This document shows positions 55,227-64,000 of a stretch of 64,000 nt of DNA, piece after piece. The DNA lies in the NCBI RefSeq assembly GCF_030908385.1, contig NZ_CP133091.1, forward strand, positions 3,759,914 through 3,823,913, in the 5' to 3' direction. Each line of letters opens with the position of its first letter. The first letter of the stretch is position 1. The translations under genes and the position numbers were made by a program. The notes below the pieces were generated by a model. It was given only the letters and a program-made list of their open reading frames with translations. It did no database searches and was not told the DNA's origin. The stretch comes from Mangrovimonas sp. YM274. GTDB lineage: Bacteria; Bacteroidota; Bacteroidia; Flavobacteriales; Flavobacteriaceae.

Positions 55227-57566
55227 ATGAACCTTTTAAAGCGCCACCCCAAAACATCTACGATCATAATTCTTCTTGGTTTGGCGTATTATTTCTGTCT
55301 CCCAAAGCAGCTTTTCAGGAATCCAACGGCTACGGTAGTTACGGACTCCAAAAATGACCTTTTAGGAGCACAGATTGCCAAGGATGGCCAATGGCGTTTC
55401 CCACAAATGGACAGCATCCCAGAAAAATTTGAACATTGCATCCTGCTGTTTGAAGACGAGTACTTTTACAAACACCCTGGCTTTAACCCTGTCTCCATTT
55501 TTAAGGCGATACGGGACAACCTTTCTTCAGGAGGCATAAAACGAGGCGGCAGTACTCTAACACAACAAGTCATAAGACTTTCCAGAAAAGGGAAACCCCG
55601 CACTTATTTTGAAAAAGCCATCGAACTTATTTTAGCCACTAGATTGGAATTACGCCATAGCAAAGAGACCATTTTAAACTTATATGCCAGCCATGCCCCT
55701 TTTGGAGGAAATGTTGTAGGCCTTGATGCCGCTTCATGGCGCTATTTTAATAGAAGCCCCTTTGAACTTTCTTGGGCTGAAAATGCTACATTGGCCGTTC
55801 TGCCCAACGCACCAAGCCTCATATATCCAGGAAAAAACCAAAAAAGCCTACTTGAAAAGCGAAACCGCTTGCTCCAAAAATTATTGGATCGTCACATCAT
55901 AGATTCACTGACGTACAAACTATCTATTTTAGAAGACCTGCCCCAAACCCCTTATCCGTTGCCGCAATTAGCGCCTCATCTATTACAAAACATAGCCAAA
56001 ACCCATTCTGGAAAACGTATACAAACGACTATCAACTCAAAATTACAGCAGCAAGCCAACCATATTGTAAAACAACATTACAACCAGCTTAGCCAAAACG
56101 AAATACACAATATTGCAGTTTTGGTTTTGGATGTTAAAACAAGAAATGTGTTAAGCTACATTGGCAACTCCCCTACTAGTAAAACGCACCAAAAGGATGT
56201 CGATGTAATTGACAAACCCAGAAGTACCGGAAGTATCTTAAAACCATTTTTATACGCCGCTATGCTGGATACTGGAGATATACTGCCCAACACTTTGGTA
56301 GCAGATATTCCCTCACAATATGGAAGTTACAACCCAGAAAACTATAACAAAACGTATGATGGTGCCGTACCAGCCAGCAAGGCTTTAGCAAAATCCCTCA
56401 ATGTACCATCCGTTAGAATGCTTCAAGAATTTGGACTGGATCGATTTCACCATTATTTAAAATCTTTGCAACTTAAAGACCTTACCCATAATGCTAATCA
56501 TTATGGCCTCTCCCTAATTTTGGGAGGTGCCGAAAGCAACCTTTGGGACCTTTGCAAAAGTTATGCGGCATTGTCCTCGACTCTAAATCATTTTTCTGAA
56601 ACTTCCAGTGAATATTATACAAACGAATTTTGCGAACCCAATTTTCTCTTCAACCATACGGTAGATTTTGGCACAAAAGTCAAAGAGAAAACCTTGTACG
56701 ATGCGGCTTCCATTTATTTAACTTTTGAAAGTTTAAAAACCGTTAACCGCCCAGAAGAAGATGAACATTGGGAGTTTTTTGACGGCTCCAAGGAGATTGC
56801 CTGGAAAACAGGCACCAGTTTCGGCTTTAGGGATGCTTGGGCCATAGGAACCACTCAAGATTATGTAGTAGGCGTATGGGTAGGAAATGCCGATGGGGAA
56901 GGTCGTCCAGGACTGGTTGGAGTGCAGGCCGCAGCACCCATTCTTTTTGACGTGTTCGACCTATTGCCAAACAGTAATTGGTTTGCCCAGCCTTTTGATG
57001 AGATGCAGGAAATTAAGGTTTGTGCAACGAGTGGTTATCGTGCTGCTCCAAACTGCCCAAATCCACAAAATCAATTTGTACAATTAACCGGCATCAAAAC
57101 CGAACCCTGTCCCTATCACATTCTAGTGCATTTAAATAAAGACAGAAGCTACCAAGTCAATTCGTCTTGCGAAGACATTAACCAAATGCTACACGAATCT
57201 TGGTTTGTACTCCCTCCTCTAATGGCCTATTATTACAAAATAAAACATCCTTTTTACAAATCCTTACCCCCTTTCAAACCTAATTGTTCAGGGGAGCAGG
57301 AAACCAAAATGCAATTCATTTATCCAAAAGAGAACAATACCGTATTTCTACCTAAAGATTTTGATGGCACCACCAATGAACTCATCCTTCAGATTGCGCA
57401 CTCCAAACCAGAATCTACCGTGTTTTGGTATTTGGACGAGACCTATATCGGCCAAACCGAAACCCTCCATGAAATGGCCATCTTGCCATCAAACGGAGAA
57501 CATTTAATTACGGTCATGGACGAATTTGGCACCCAAACCCAAAGAAAAATTACAATTTCAAATTAA
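55227..57566 (+). CDS. pbpC: Penicillin-binding protein 1C (glycosyltransferase/transpeptidase)
   Basis: 779 residues, normal for PBP1C. An N-terminal membrane helix (about 10-25), a GT51 glycosyltransferase domain with catalytic E76 in EDEYFYKHPG and the GGSTLTQQ block, then a transpeptidase domain with S336-I-L-K339, the SLN motif and K527-T-G529, and a C-terminal BiPBP_C domain. It polymerises and possibly cross-links peptidoglycan in the periplasm. In many bacteria this gene directly follows the alpha-2-macroglobulin gene; here the two point the same way but are separated by the 17-kb surface-protein island. Confidence 0.95.
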   Translation: MNLLKRHPKTSTIIILLGLAYYFCLPKQLFRNPTATVVTDSKNDLLGAQIAKDGQWRFPQMDSIPEKFEHCILLFEDEYFYKHPGFNPVSIFKAIRDNLSSGGIKRGGSTLTQQVIRLSRKGKPRTYFEKAIELILATRLELRHSKETILNLYASHAPFGGNVVGLDAASWRYFNRSPFELSWAENATLAVLPNAPSLIYPGKNQKSLLEKRNRLLQKLLDRHIIDSLTYKLSILEDLPQTPYPLPQLAPHLLQNIAKTHSGKRIQTTINSKLQQQANHIVKQHYNQLSQNEIHNIAVLVLDVKTRNVLSYIGNSPTSKTHQKDVDVIDKPRSTGSILKPFLYAAMLDTGDILPNTLVADIPSQYGSYNPENYNKTYDGAVPASKALAKSLNVPSVRMLQEFGLDRFHHYLKSLQLKDLTHNANHYGLSLILGGAESNLWDLCKSYAALSSTLNHFSETSSEYYTNEFCEPNFLFNHTVDFGTKVKEKTLYDAASIYLTFESLKTVNRPEEDEHWEFFDGSKEIAWKTGTSFGFRDAWAIGTTQDYVVGVWVGNADGEGRPGLVGVQAAAPILFDVFDLLPNSNWFAQPFDEMQEIKVCATSGYRAAPNCPNPQNQFVQLTGIKTEPCPYHILVHLNKDRSYQVNSSCEDINQMLHESWFVLPPLMAYYYKIKHPFYKSLPPFKPNCSGEQETKMQFIYPKENNTVFLPKDFDGTTNELILQIAHSKPESTVFWYLDETYIGQTETLHEMAILPSNGEHLITVMDEFGTQTQRKITISN

Positions 57567-57596
57567 GCTTCAATCCACTACCATTTATAAATTGCT

Positions 57597-57604
57597 TACA
57601 TTTG
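57597..57604 (+). promoter_or_regulatory. Candidate -7 element upstream of the small membrane protein
   Basis: TACATTTG matches TAnnTTTG, 25 bp before the ATG at 57630. No TTG was found at the right -33 distance, so it is a weak call. Confidence 0.35.
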
Positions 57605-57629
57605 TTGACCAATTATTTAAATATTTATA

Positions 57630-58064
57630 ATGTACAGCACTATTAAATTTCTGCATTCATATTGGGCCTATCTGGTGCTCATTGTTTTAATTTTAGCCAC
57701 CTTTAATGCTTTGATGAAGTTTTTCAGCGATAAAGAATTTTCTGCAAAAGATTTTAGAATCTCTTTGTTTACACTTATCGTTACCCATATTCAATTATTG
57801 TTGGGACTTATTCTTTACTTTGTTTCACCAAACGGATTGCAAACGATAAAAATGAATGGTATGGGAGGCTTGAACAGCCTGTCTAGACTTATGGCCGTAG
57901 AACATCCTTTTATCGCCATTTTAGCAGTAGCCTTCATCACTATTGGCTACTCCAAACACAAAAAGAAATTGACTTCGAAACCAAAATTCAAGTCTTTGGC
58001 CATTTTTTATTCTTTAGGACTCATCCTGATTCTCTCCAGGATTCCTTGGAGCAACTGGTTATAA
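57630..58064 (+). CDS. Four-helix membrane protein of unknown function
   Basis: 144 residues with about four membrane helices (near 10-30, 45-65, 90-110 and 122-140). Histidines H9, H53 and H92 lie at or near helix ends, so similar proteins are sometimes called cytochrome-b-like; haem binding is unproven. It has a candidate -7 box of its own and is followed by a strong bidirectional terminator. No catalytic motif is seen. Confidence 0.75.
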   Translation: MYSTIKFLHSYWAYLVLIVLILATFNALMKFFSDKEFSAKDFRISLFTLIVTHIQLLLGLILYFVSPNGLQTIKMNGMGGLNSLSRLMAVEHPFIAILAVAFITIGYSKHKKKLTSKPKFKSLAIFYSLGLILILSRIPWSNWL

Positions 58065-58070
58065 CATAAA

Positions 58071-58101
58071 AAAGGCGCCGATAATAATCGGCGCCTTTTT
58101 T
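58071..58101. terminator. Bidirectional terminator between convergent genes
   Basis: GGCGCCGAT (58074-58082) pairs with ATCGGCGCC (58087-58095), loop AATA, flanked by A and T runs. Confidence 0.9.
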
Positions 58102-58102
58102 A

Positions 58103-59161
58103 TTATGGAGTCACTTCCCTAATTAGATAAATGTAAACCGGAAAGTGATCACTAAAACCATCGGTAAAGTGACCATCTGCAAAACTTCGTAAGGGATAGC
58201 CTTTATAACGGCCATACTTATTAGTTAAATAGTTTTTATTGAATATTCCCGCTTTATAAAACCTAAACGATGTGTAGTCCTTTTCAACTAAAGGTTTGGT
58301 CATCAAAATCTGATCAAACAAACTCCAAGCATCACGGTAAGCAGTGGTTCCCAAACCTTCCTTTTTAAACAGATCTTCGTAAGGATTATAAATACCCTTT
58401 AATTCCACATCTTCACGATTGCCCTTTGCCTTTAGCACCTTTTTTACACTAGCATTGGTAGGGTCGTCATTCAAATCGCCCATGGTAATGATTTTGGCAT
58501 AGGGATCTATAGACTGCAGGGAATCTATCATGTGTTTATTCAATTTGGCCGCCGCCACACGTTTTGGCCTGCTTCTTGCTTCCCCTCCACGCCTAGATGG
58601 CCAATGGTTCACAATAACATGAATCATTTCACCTTCCAATTCTCCAGACACCAACAATTGATCCCTGGTATACAGTCGTTTTTGAGTTTCATCATCATAA
58701 ATCTTCAGCTCATGTACACTAGTGTACAGGGGCCTAAACACTTCTTTTTGATAAAGTAATGCAACATCTATCCCCCTAGCATCTGGCGAATCAAAATGTA
58801 CAATGCCATAATCCTTTGCCAATAGCAAGGGATCATTGACCAAATCCTCTAATACCTGCCGATTCTCTATTTCCGAAACCCCAAGAATAACTGGGGAATT
58901 ATTAGACATGTCTGTACCTATTTCTGAAATGACCCTAGCCATATTATGAACTTTTTTCATGTAGACCTCCTTGATATCGGTTTTCATTTCCAAAATAGGA
59001 CTAGCCTCATCAAATTTAATAGGGTCATTAATAGTATCGAACAAATTTTCAAGGTTGTAAAAACCAATAGTATGGATTTTAAACTTCTTCTTTTCTTGTG
59101 CATTCAATACCAAAACTCCTCCTAAAAGCAGCAAAAAGAGACTGTAATTTAAACTTTTCAT
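58103..59161 (-). CDS. Secreted endonuclease/exonuclease/phosphatase family protein
   Basis: 352 residues with a signal peptide (about 1-21). EEP-fold signatures: FYNLENLFD, the metal-binding glutamate in GVSEIENRQ, the VNHWPSRRGG block, GDLNDDPTN and the final SDHFPVYI. Such enzymes cleave phosphodiester or phosphate bonds using a divalent metal. Being exported, it probably acts on extracellular or periplasmic substrates such as nucleic acids. It diverges from a TonB receptor/DUF5689 unit, consistent with a nutrient-scavenging locus. Confidence 0.88.
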   Translation of the reverse strand: MKSLNYSLFLLLLGGVLVLNAQEKKKFKIHTIGFYNLENLFDTINDPIKFDEASPILEMKTDIKEVYMKKVHNMARVISEIGTDMSNNSPVILGVSEIENRQVLEDLVNDPLLLAKDYGIVHFDSPDARGIDVALLYQKEVFRPLYTSVHELKIYDDETQKRLYTRDQLLVSGELEGEMIHVIVNHWPSRRGGEARSRPKRVAAAKLNKHMIDSLQSIDPYAKIITMGDLNDDPTNASVKKVLKAKGNREDVELKGIYNPYEDLFKKEGLGTTAYRDAWSLFDQILMTKPLVEKDYTSFRFYKAGIFNKNYLTNKYGRYKGYPLRSFADGHFTDGFSDHFPVYIYLIREVTP

Positions 59162-59298
59162 TTAGTGAACGTTATATTTCGATTAATATCTAACACTTTC
59201 GAATTCAAATTTATTTATTTCTTATAAAAAATGTATTTTAGTTAGCTTTAAATAACTGTTACTTAACAAATAAGAGTGTTTTAACATTAAATATAAGT

Positions 59299-62055
59299 AT
59301 GAAAAAAAAATTACTTGCCCTCATTATTACTATTTGTGTTCCCTTTCTGCTCATAGCTCAACAAACTCTTATCAAAGGAAGCGTAAAAGACGCTGCCACT
59401 TTTGAACCTATTCCGGGAGTTAGCATAAGTATAGAATCCACTCAACAAAGTACAGTTACCAATGTCAAGGGCTTGTTCCTTTTCTCTGAAAATATCCCCT
59501 TAGGAGAGCAGGTTCTCAAAATTGAAAAAGCTGGTTACATCACCAAACGTTACCCTATAGTTGTCCAAGCCAATCAAACCGTAAACATCCAAGATATGAC
59601 TATGGATATTGATGTTTCCGATTCTGCCGACTTATTCGTCATTGCATTATCTGATGACGAACTAAATGATGATACTAGTGCATCCGACAACATTTCGGGA
59701 CTACTGCAATCCTCTCAAGATGTATTTCAACGTACAGCTGCTTTTGAATTTAGCACTTCTTTTTTTAAAGTGAGAGGTTTGGATTCAGAGAATGGTACCA
59801 TTTTAATTAATGGCCTTGAAATGAACAAACTCTTCAACGGAAGACCACAATGGAGTAATTGGGGAGGCCTTAATGATGTGCTCCGAAACCAGGAACTAAC
59901 AACAGGCTTAACACCTTCCAACTATGCTTTTGGGGGTATTTTAGGAACCACCAATATAAACACTCGAGCATCCAGTTACAGACGCGGAGGACGCCTCACC
60001 TATTCTTCTTCCAATAGAAGTTATACCCACCGTGTAATGGCCACCTACGCTTCGGGGCTTGTAAAAGGCGACTGGGCTTATGCCATATCTATAGGGAGAC
60101 GCTGGGGAAATGAAGGCTATCAAGACGCTACTTTTTATGACGCCAATTCCATATTTGCTTCTGTTGAAAAGAAAATTAACGACAAACACAGTCTAAATTT
60201 CACCACTATTTACGCTCCAAACAGAAGAGGAAAATCGTCTCCAAACACTCAGGAGGTTTATGATTTAAAAGATATTAAATACAATGAGTATTGGGGCTAT
60301 CACGACGGCGAAAAGCGAAACTCACGAATCAAGGAAGTGGTGGAGCCCATCCTAATGCTCAATCATTATTGGGATATTAGTGGCAAAACCAAATTAAACA
60401 CGAATATTGGCTATCAATTTGGAAAATTAGGAAATAGCCGGTTAGATTATTCTGGCGGCGCCAATCCAAGTCCAACTTATTATCAGTTATTGCCAAGTTA
60501 TGCCTTGGCAGATCCAGATGGGCCAGACTACGCCACTGCCTACCAATTGGAACAAAATTTTTTGGATAATGGACAAATTGACTGGAACCGAATTTATGAT
60601 GCCAACCTTACCAACAATATTACAGGCACCCCAAACGCTTATGTGCTGTATGAAGATAGAAGCGATGACAAACAACTTACAGTTAACACCATTCTTTCTT
60701 CTGAGATTTCTGAAAATATTCTGTTGAATGCCAATATCAACTACAAAAATTTAAAATCAGAAAACTTTGCAGAAATCATGGATCTTTTGGGCGGATCGGG
60801 ATACCTAAATGTAGATGGCTTTGACAACTTTCAATTTGATCTTCAAAACCCGGATAGAATTGTGGGCGAAGGAGGAAAAATTCGCTACAATTACAACCTT
60901 TTGGCCAATATTATATCTGGATATGCACAGGCTTTGTTCAAATACAACAAAATAGATTTTTACTTATCTGGCAGCTTAAGTACCACCACATACCAACGTG
61001 AAGGGCTTTGGCAGCACGAACGCTATCAAGACAACTCCCTTGGAAAAGGAGAAAAGCTTACATTTAATGGTTTTGGTACAAAAGGAGGATTCACCTATAA
61101 AATTACCGGAAAACACTTGCTGGATATTAATGCAGGCTACATTACCAAAGCCCCTTCTTTAAGGAACACCTACTCCAATGCCCGTGAAAACGATGCAGTT
61201 GTGCGCGGCATTCAAGAAGAAAAAATCTCCTCAGTGGATGCTAGCTACATTTTTAGATCGCCAATCATTAAAGCTCGTCTTACCGCGTTCTACACCACCA
61301 TTAAAGATGCTAATGAAATCTCTTTTTACTATGCTGACGGCATCAGTAATTACGAAATTGAAAACAACGATTCATTTTTTGTTCAGGAAATTCTAAACGG
61401 CATAGACAAAAAACACCTAGGAACCGAAATTGATATTGAAGCGCAAGTCACCCCCACCATTAAACTAAAGGGCGTCGCCTCGTTAGGACAATACACCTAC
61501 AACAACAATCCCAACGTTTACCTAACTTCTTCAAGTTTTACCAATGAAAACGGCATTGATTTTGGCCCTTCAACCCTAAAAAACTATAAAATAGCTGGAG
61601 GTCCACAAAAGGCTTATTCCTTCGGATTTGAATATCGCGATCCCGACTATTGGTGGGTCGGTGCTACTGCCAACTTTTTTACTAACACCTACGTAGACAT
61701 TAGCCCATTGACCAGAACCCGTAATTTTTATTTGGACAGTGATGGCCTTCCTTTTAACGATTATGATCCTGAAATAGCTAGACAGCTGTTAAAACAAGAA
61801 CGCTTCGACGACTATATGGTAGTAAATCTCATTGGAGGAAAATCCTGGAAAATCAACGATTATTATATTGGCTTCTTTGCCAGTGTCAATAACCTTTTGG
61901 ACAAAGCTTATAAAACAGGAGGCTATGAGCAAGGCAGAAATGCCAACTACCAGCAATTAAAAGATGATGCCAGCAATGACACCCCTGTATTTTCGCCAAA
62001 ATACTGGTATAGCAGAGGCGCTACCTATTTTGCCAATGTTTACTTCAGATTTTAA
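59299..62055 (+). CDS. TonB-dependent receptor with carboxypeptidase-like N-terminal domain
   Basis: 918 residues: signal peptide (about 1-21), a carboxypeptidase-regulatory-like domain (about 25-105), a plug domain (about 125-235, with VRGLDSENGTILINGLEMN) and a large beta-barrel ending YFRF. This layout is typical of Bacteroidota polymer receptors, though no SusD partner follows. The next gene (10-bp gap) encodes a DUF5689 lipoprotein, which probably binds substrate at the surface. The substrate is unknown; nucleic-acid products or phosphate compounds are suggested by the divergent nuclease-family gene. Confidence 0.9.
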   Translation: MKKKLLALIITICVPFLLIAQQTLIKGSVKDAATFEPIPGVSISIESTQQSTVTNVKGLFLFSENIPLGEQVLKIEKAGYITKRYPIVVQANQTVNIQDMTMDIDVSDSADLFVIALSDDELNDDTSASDNISGLLQSSQDVFQRTAAFEFSTSFFKVRGLDSENGTILINGLEMNKLFNGRPQWSNWGGLNDVLRNQELTTGLTPSNYAFGGILGTTNINTRASSYRRGGRLTYSSSNRSYTHRVMATYASGLVKGDWAYAISIGRRWGNEGYQDATFYDANSIFASVEKKINDKHSLNFTTIYAPNRRGKSSPNTQEVYDLKDIKYNEYWGYHDGEKRNSRIKEVVEPILMLNHYWDISGKTKLNTNIGYQFGKLGNSRLDYSGGANPSPTYYQLLPSYALADPDGPDYATAYQLEQNFLDNGQIDWNRIYDANLTNNITGTPNAYVLYEDRSDDKQLTVNTILSSEISENILLNANINYKNLKSENFAEIMDLLGGSGYLNVDGFDNFQFDLQNPDRIVGEGGKIRYNYNLLANIISGYAQALFKYNKIDFYLSGSLSTTTYQREGLWQHERYQDNSLGKGEKLTFNGFGTKGGFTYKITGKHLLDINAGYITKAPSLRNTYSNARENDAVVRGIQEEKISSVDASYIFRSPIIKARLTAFYTTIKDANEISFYYADGISNYEIENNDSFFVQEILNGIDKKHLGTEIDIEAQVTPTIKLKGVASLGQYTYNNNPNVYLTSSSFTNENGIDFGPSTLKNYKIAGGPQKAYSFGFEYRDPDYWWVGATANFFTNTYVDISPLTRTRNFYLDSDGLPFNDYDPEIARQLLKQERFDDYMVVNLIGGKSWKINDYYIGFFASVNNLLDKAYKTGGYEQGRNANYQQLKDDASNDTPVFSPKYWYSRGATYFANVYFRF

Positions 62056-62065
62056 AAAAATAATT

Positions 62066-63502
62066 ATGAAAAATAAATTAGTAATCCGTACACAAATGAA
62101 AAGACACGTGACACTTTTAACGGTTTTCGCCCTCATAACAACACTCATTTCCTGCGTTCAAGATGATGACTTTTCTGTACCAACAAGCTTGGGTGATGAA
62201 GAAAACCTATATCTGCAAAGCTTATTGGAAAATGCCACTGAAGTTTCCATGGCAACTGTAAAGGCTATGTACCAGGAAGGAGAAATTATCCCTCAAATAT
62301 CTTCCGATATTTATGTAAAAGGGTATGTAACCTCCTCAGACCGTACCGGAAACTTCTATAAAGAATTCTTTATCCAGGATGCTCCAGAAAACCCATCCAA
62401 CACGTTAAAAGTGATTTTAAACAGGGTAGACACCTACAACCAATTTAACCCAGGAAGAGAAGTTTATATCAACTTAAAAGGACTATATATAGGAGAAGAA
62501 CGCGTGGGCAATGGTGTCATCACCGTAGGTGGTAATATAGAAACCAATCAATTTGGAACAACTGTAGTAGCCTTAACTGAAAATCAAATCAGAAACCATT
62601 TACTACGTTCTCAAAATACGACAACAATTACCCCTAACACAATGACCTTTTCACAGATTACTGATAATCATGTGGGAATGCTTATAAATGTAGACAATGT
62701 AGAATTTGCTGGCAACTTGGAAGGAGCAAGCTATTTTGACCCTACCCAAGATTATGACACTCAAAGAACGCTCCAAGCCTGTGATGGTTTTGCCTATACA
62801 ACCTTTCCCCTAGAAACCAGTTCCTTTGCAATTTTTAAAGATGACTTATTGCCTACCGGAAATGGAACCATAACGGCCATTGTGAACAAAACTTTTGACG
62901 GTAGCACGTTGGTACTTTCCTTAAACGGAACTGAAGATGTCAACCTTACCAATACCCGTTGTTCCCTTTTGGATCCTTCAAATTTTACAGTAATTTTTGA
63001 AGAAGATTTTCAATCGGCTATCAACAACACCGATTTTGATTTTGAGGGATGGACCAATTTTAATGAAGAAGGAAACTATAAATGGAGAGAAAAGACCTAT
63101 TCCGGCAATGGCTATACCGAATTTAGCACATACAACTCTGGAAGCCCAGTTAACATTGCTTGGTTAGTAACTCCTGGTTTCGATATGGATGCCCAAGACA
63201 ATGAATTTTTAAATTTTAAAACGGCCCAACATCATTTGGATTCACCTGAAAATACCATTGAAATATTTGTATCCACCAATTACAACGGGACTGATGTACT
63301 AGCGGCTACTTGGGAACCGATAAATGCCAATTTTGCCTCCCTAGCAAATGATTGGTATGATTTTGTAGATTCCGGATTAATCGATCTTTCCTCCTACTCA
63401 GGAACCCTTCACGTAGCCTTTAAAGTAGTGGGCTCTGGAACAGATACAACTTTAGATGGCGCCTATCAAATTGATGATTTATCCATGATAGCATCAAACT
63501 AA
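62066..63502 (+). CDS. DUF5689 and choice-of-anchor J lipoprotein
   Basis: 478 residues from the ATG at 62066. A longer frame begins inside the TonB receptor gene and is unlikely; M11 (62096) is also possible. A lipoprotein signal (TTLISC) is followed by a DUF5689 domain (about 45-300, OB-like, with IYVKGYVTSSDRTGNFYKEF) and a C-terminal choice-of-anchor J beta-sandwich (about 310-478). It is probably an outer-membrane surface partner of the TonB receptor encoded 10 bp upstream. A strong terminator follows. Confidence 0.85.
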   Translation: MKNKLVIRTQMKRHVTLLTVFALITTLISCVQDDDFSVPTSLGDEENLYLQSLLENATEVSMATVKAMYQEGEIIPQISSDIYVKGYVTSSDRTGNFYKEFFIQDAPENPSNTLKVILNRVDTYNQFNPGREVYINLKGLYIGEERVGNGVITVGGNIETNQFGTTVVALTENQIRNHLLRSQNTTTITPNTMTFSQITDNHVGMLINVDNVEFAGNLEGASYFDPTQDYDTQRTLQACDGFAYTTFPLETSSFAIFKDDLLPTGNGTITAIVNKTFDGSTLVLSLNGTEDVNLTNTRCSLLDPSNFTVIFEEDFQSAINNTDFDFEGWTNFNEEGNYKWREKTYSGNGYTEFSTYNSGSPVNIAWLVTPGFDMDAQDNEFLNFKTAQHHLDSPENTIEIFVSTNYNGTDVLAATWEPINANFASLANDWYDFVDSGLIDLSSYSGTLHVAFKVVGSGTDTTLDGAYQIDDLSMIASN

Positions 63503-63524
63503 ACAAAACTATATCTATCTTTCC

Positions 63525-63549
63525 GCCGACTTTAAAGTCGGCTTTTTTT
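63525..63549 (+). terminator. Terminator after the DUF5689 gene
   Basis: GCCGACTTT (63525-63533) and AAAGTCGGC (63534-63542) form a perfect palindrome followed by seven T. Confidence 0.87.
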
Positions 63550-63566
63550 GTTTAAAACTTTCAAAT

Positions 63567-63944
63567 ATGACCTTTTTTGACGCCCTTTTTTTTAGCGCCT
63601 TCCACCATTTAAAAACAAAATATAAAACAAAAGCGACACGCTTGAGCACTATTTACCTTACTTTGGTACAGTGTTCATTTCTATTGTTCCTAGGTGTTTT
63701 CTTTTCTGAATTCTTAACTCAAATGCGCGTAAACACCATGTCATCAACTAAAGCATGGAGTCTTTTTATAATTATTAGCATCATTCTCTATTTCAAAAAT
63801 TGGATTCAATACAGCGGAAAGAAAAGACGTGTCAAAAACGCTAAAGTGGTGCAAAACAAACTAGGCCAATACAGTATTTGGACATTAATTTTACTTCCCA
63901 TCGGTAGCCTATTTTTATCTATCCTATTACTAAAAGCTTTATAA
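63567..63944 (+). CDS. Small membrane protein of unknown function
   Basis: 125 residues with about three membrane helices (near 26-46, 60-78 and 103-122) and a basic loop between the second and third. No family is recognised. It lies just after a terminator, so it must have its own promoter, although only 17 bp separate the T-run from the ATG; read-through is an alternative. A hairpin follows its stop codon. Confidence 0.6.
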   Translation: MTFFDALFFSAFHHLKTKYKTKATRLSTIYLTLVQCSFLLFLGVFFSEFLTQMRVNTMSSTKAWSLFIIISIILYFKNWIQYSGKKRRVKNAKVVQNKLGQYSIWTLILLPIGSLFLSILLLKAL

Positions 63945-63945
63945 A

Positions 63946-63972
63946 AAGAAGCCCCATCATTACTGACGGGGC
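63946..63972. terminator. Terminator at the right edge
   Basis: GCCCCATCA (63951-63959) pairs with TGACGGGGC (63964-63972), with one G-U pair on the minus strand and loop TTAC. An A-rich left flank makes it a better terminator for leftward transcripts coming from beyond the window. The last 28 bp show no gene. Confidence 0.65.
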
Positions 63973-64000
63973 TCAATTAACACTTAGTTATTTAGTTAGG

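Noticed and set aside
61964..62065. Upstream start for the DUF5689 lipoprotein
   Set aside because: It would overlap the TonB receptor gene by 92 bp and bury the signal peptide; the ATG at 62066 gives a normal lipoprotein signal.
1..64000. tRNA, rRNA, CRISPR arrays, transposases, phage genes
   Set aside because: None was recognised; the only long repeats are the adhesin kit copies and the internal protein repeats.

Overview
The window is a chromosomal segment of a member of the Bacteroidota, most likely Flavobacteriaceae. The evidence is family content: type IX secretion (T9SS) sorting domains of both the A and the B ('gliding motility') type, PorP/SprF proteins, a complete Bat (aerotolerance) operon, TonB-dependent receptors with carboxypeptidase-like plug extensions, HmuY and DUF5689 lipoproteins, and A+T-rich DNA with TTG / TAnnTTTG promoters where promoters can be recognised. 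No rRNA, tRNA, CRISPR array, transposase or phage gene was seen.

Layout. (1) 1-7841: a divergent haem/iron-type locus. Leftward run DUF6607, a periplasmic ankyrin protein, a DUF2271 protein with a flavinylation-like motif, and a PepSY/flavodoxin/ferredoxin-reductase fusion cut by the window edge; rightward run a TonB receptor and an HmuY lipoprotein. (2) 7911-13626: two leftward SulP transporter + beta-carbonic anhydrase units, one also with a tandem universal stress protein; then a small membrane-anchored unknown (13709-14011). (3) 14067-23418: the Bat operon, MoxR, DUF58, a 570-residue two-helix protein, BatA, BatB, BatC, BatD, BatE. (4) 23573-32061: a DUF4382 lipoprotein, an SDR oxidoreductase with an AlbA_2-type protein, a helix-hairpin-helix membrane protein with an OmpA protein, an FG-GAP T9SS cargo, and an ALDH7-type aldehyde dehydrogenase. 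(5) 32298-37877: a giant alpha-2-macroglobulin lipoprotein with an intact thioester motif. (6) 37959-55026: DUF2071 and ABM-domain genes, then a leftward surface-adhesin island. (7) 55227-57566: penicillin-binding protein 1C, the usual partner of bacterial alpha-2-macroglobulin, followed by a small membrane protein. (8) 58103-63944: an endonuclease/exonuclease/phosphatase-family protein, divergent from a TonB receptor with a DUF5689/choice-of-anchor J lipoprotein, then a small membrane protein.

The most unusual part is 41533-55026. Two three-gene cassettes (type B adhesin, PorP/SprF, OmpA/PD40 protein) lie in direct tandem. The last 78 codons of each adhesin, the whole PorP/SprF gene and the whole OmpA gene form a near-identical repeat of about 3.1 kb whose copies are exactly 8735 bp apart, while the adhesin passenger regions (1946 versus 633 residues in total) are unrelated. 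The repeat starts at the sorting domain and ends at the OmpA stop codon. It looks like a constant secretion/anchoring kit carrying interchangeable passengers. A 19-bp motif upstream of this operon is repeated, with one mismatch, upstream of the neighbouring type B adhesin gene. The island also lies between the alpha-2-macroglobulin and PBP1C genes.

All functional calls come from reading motifs and domain layout by eye; no database search was possible.
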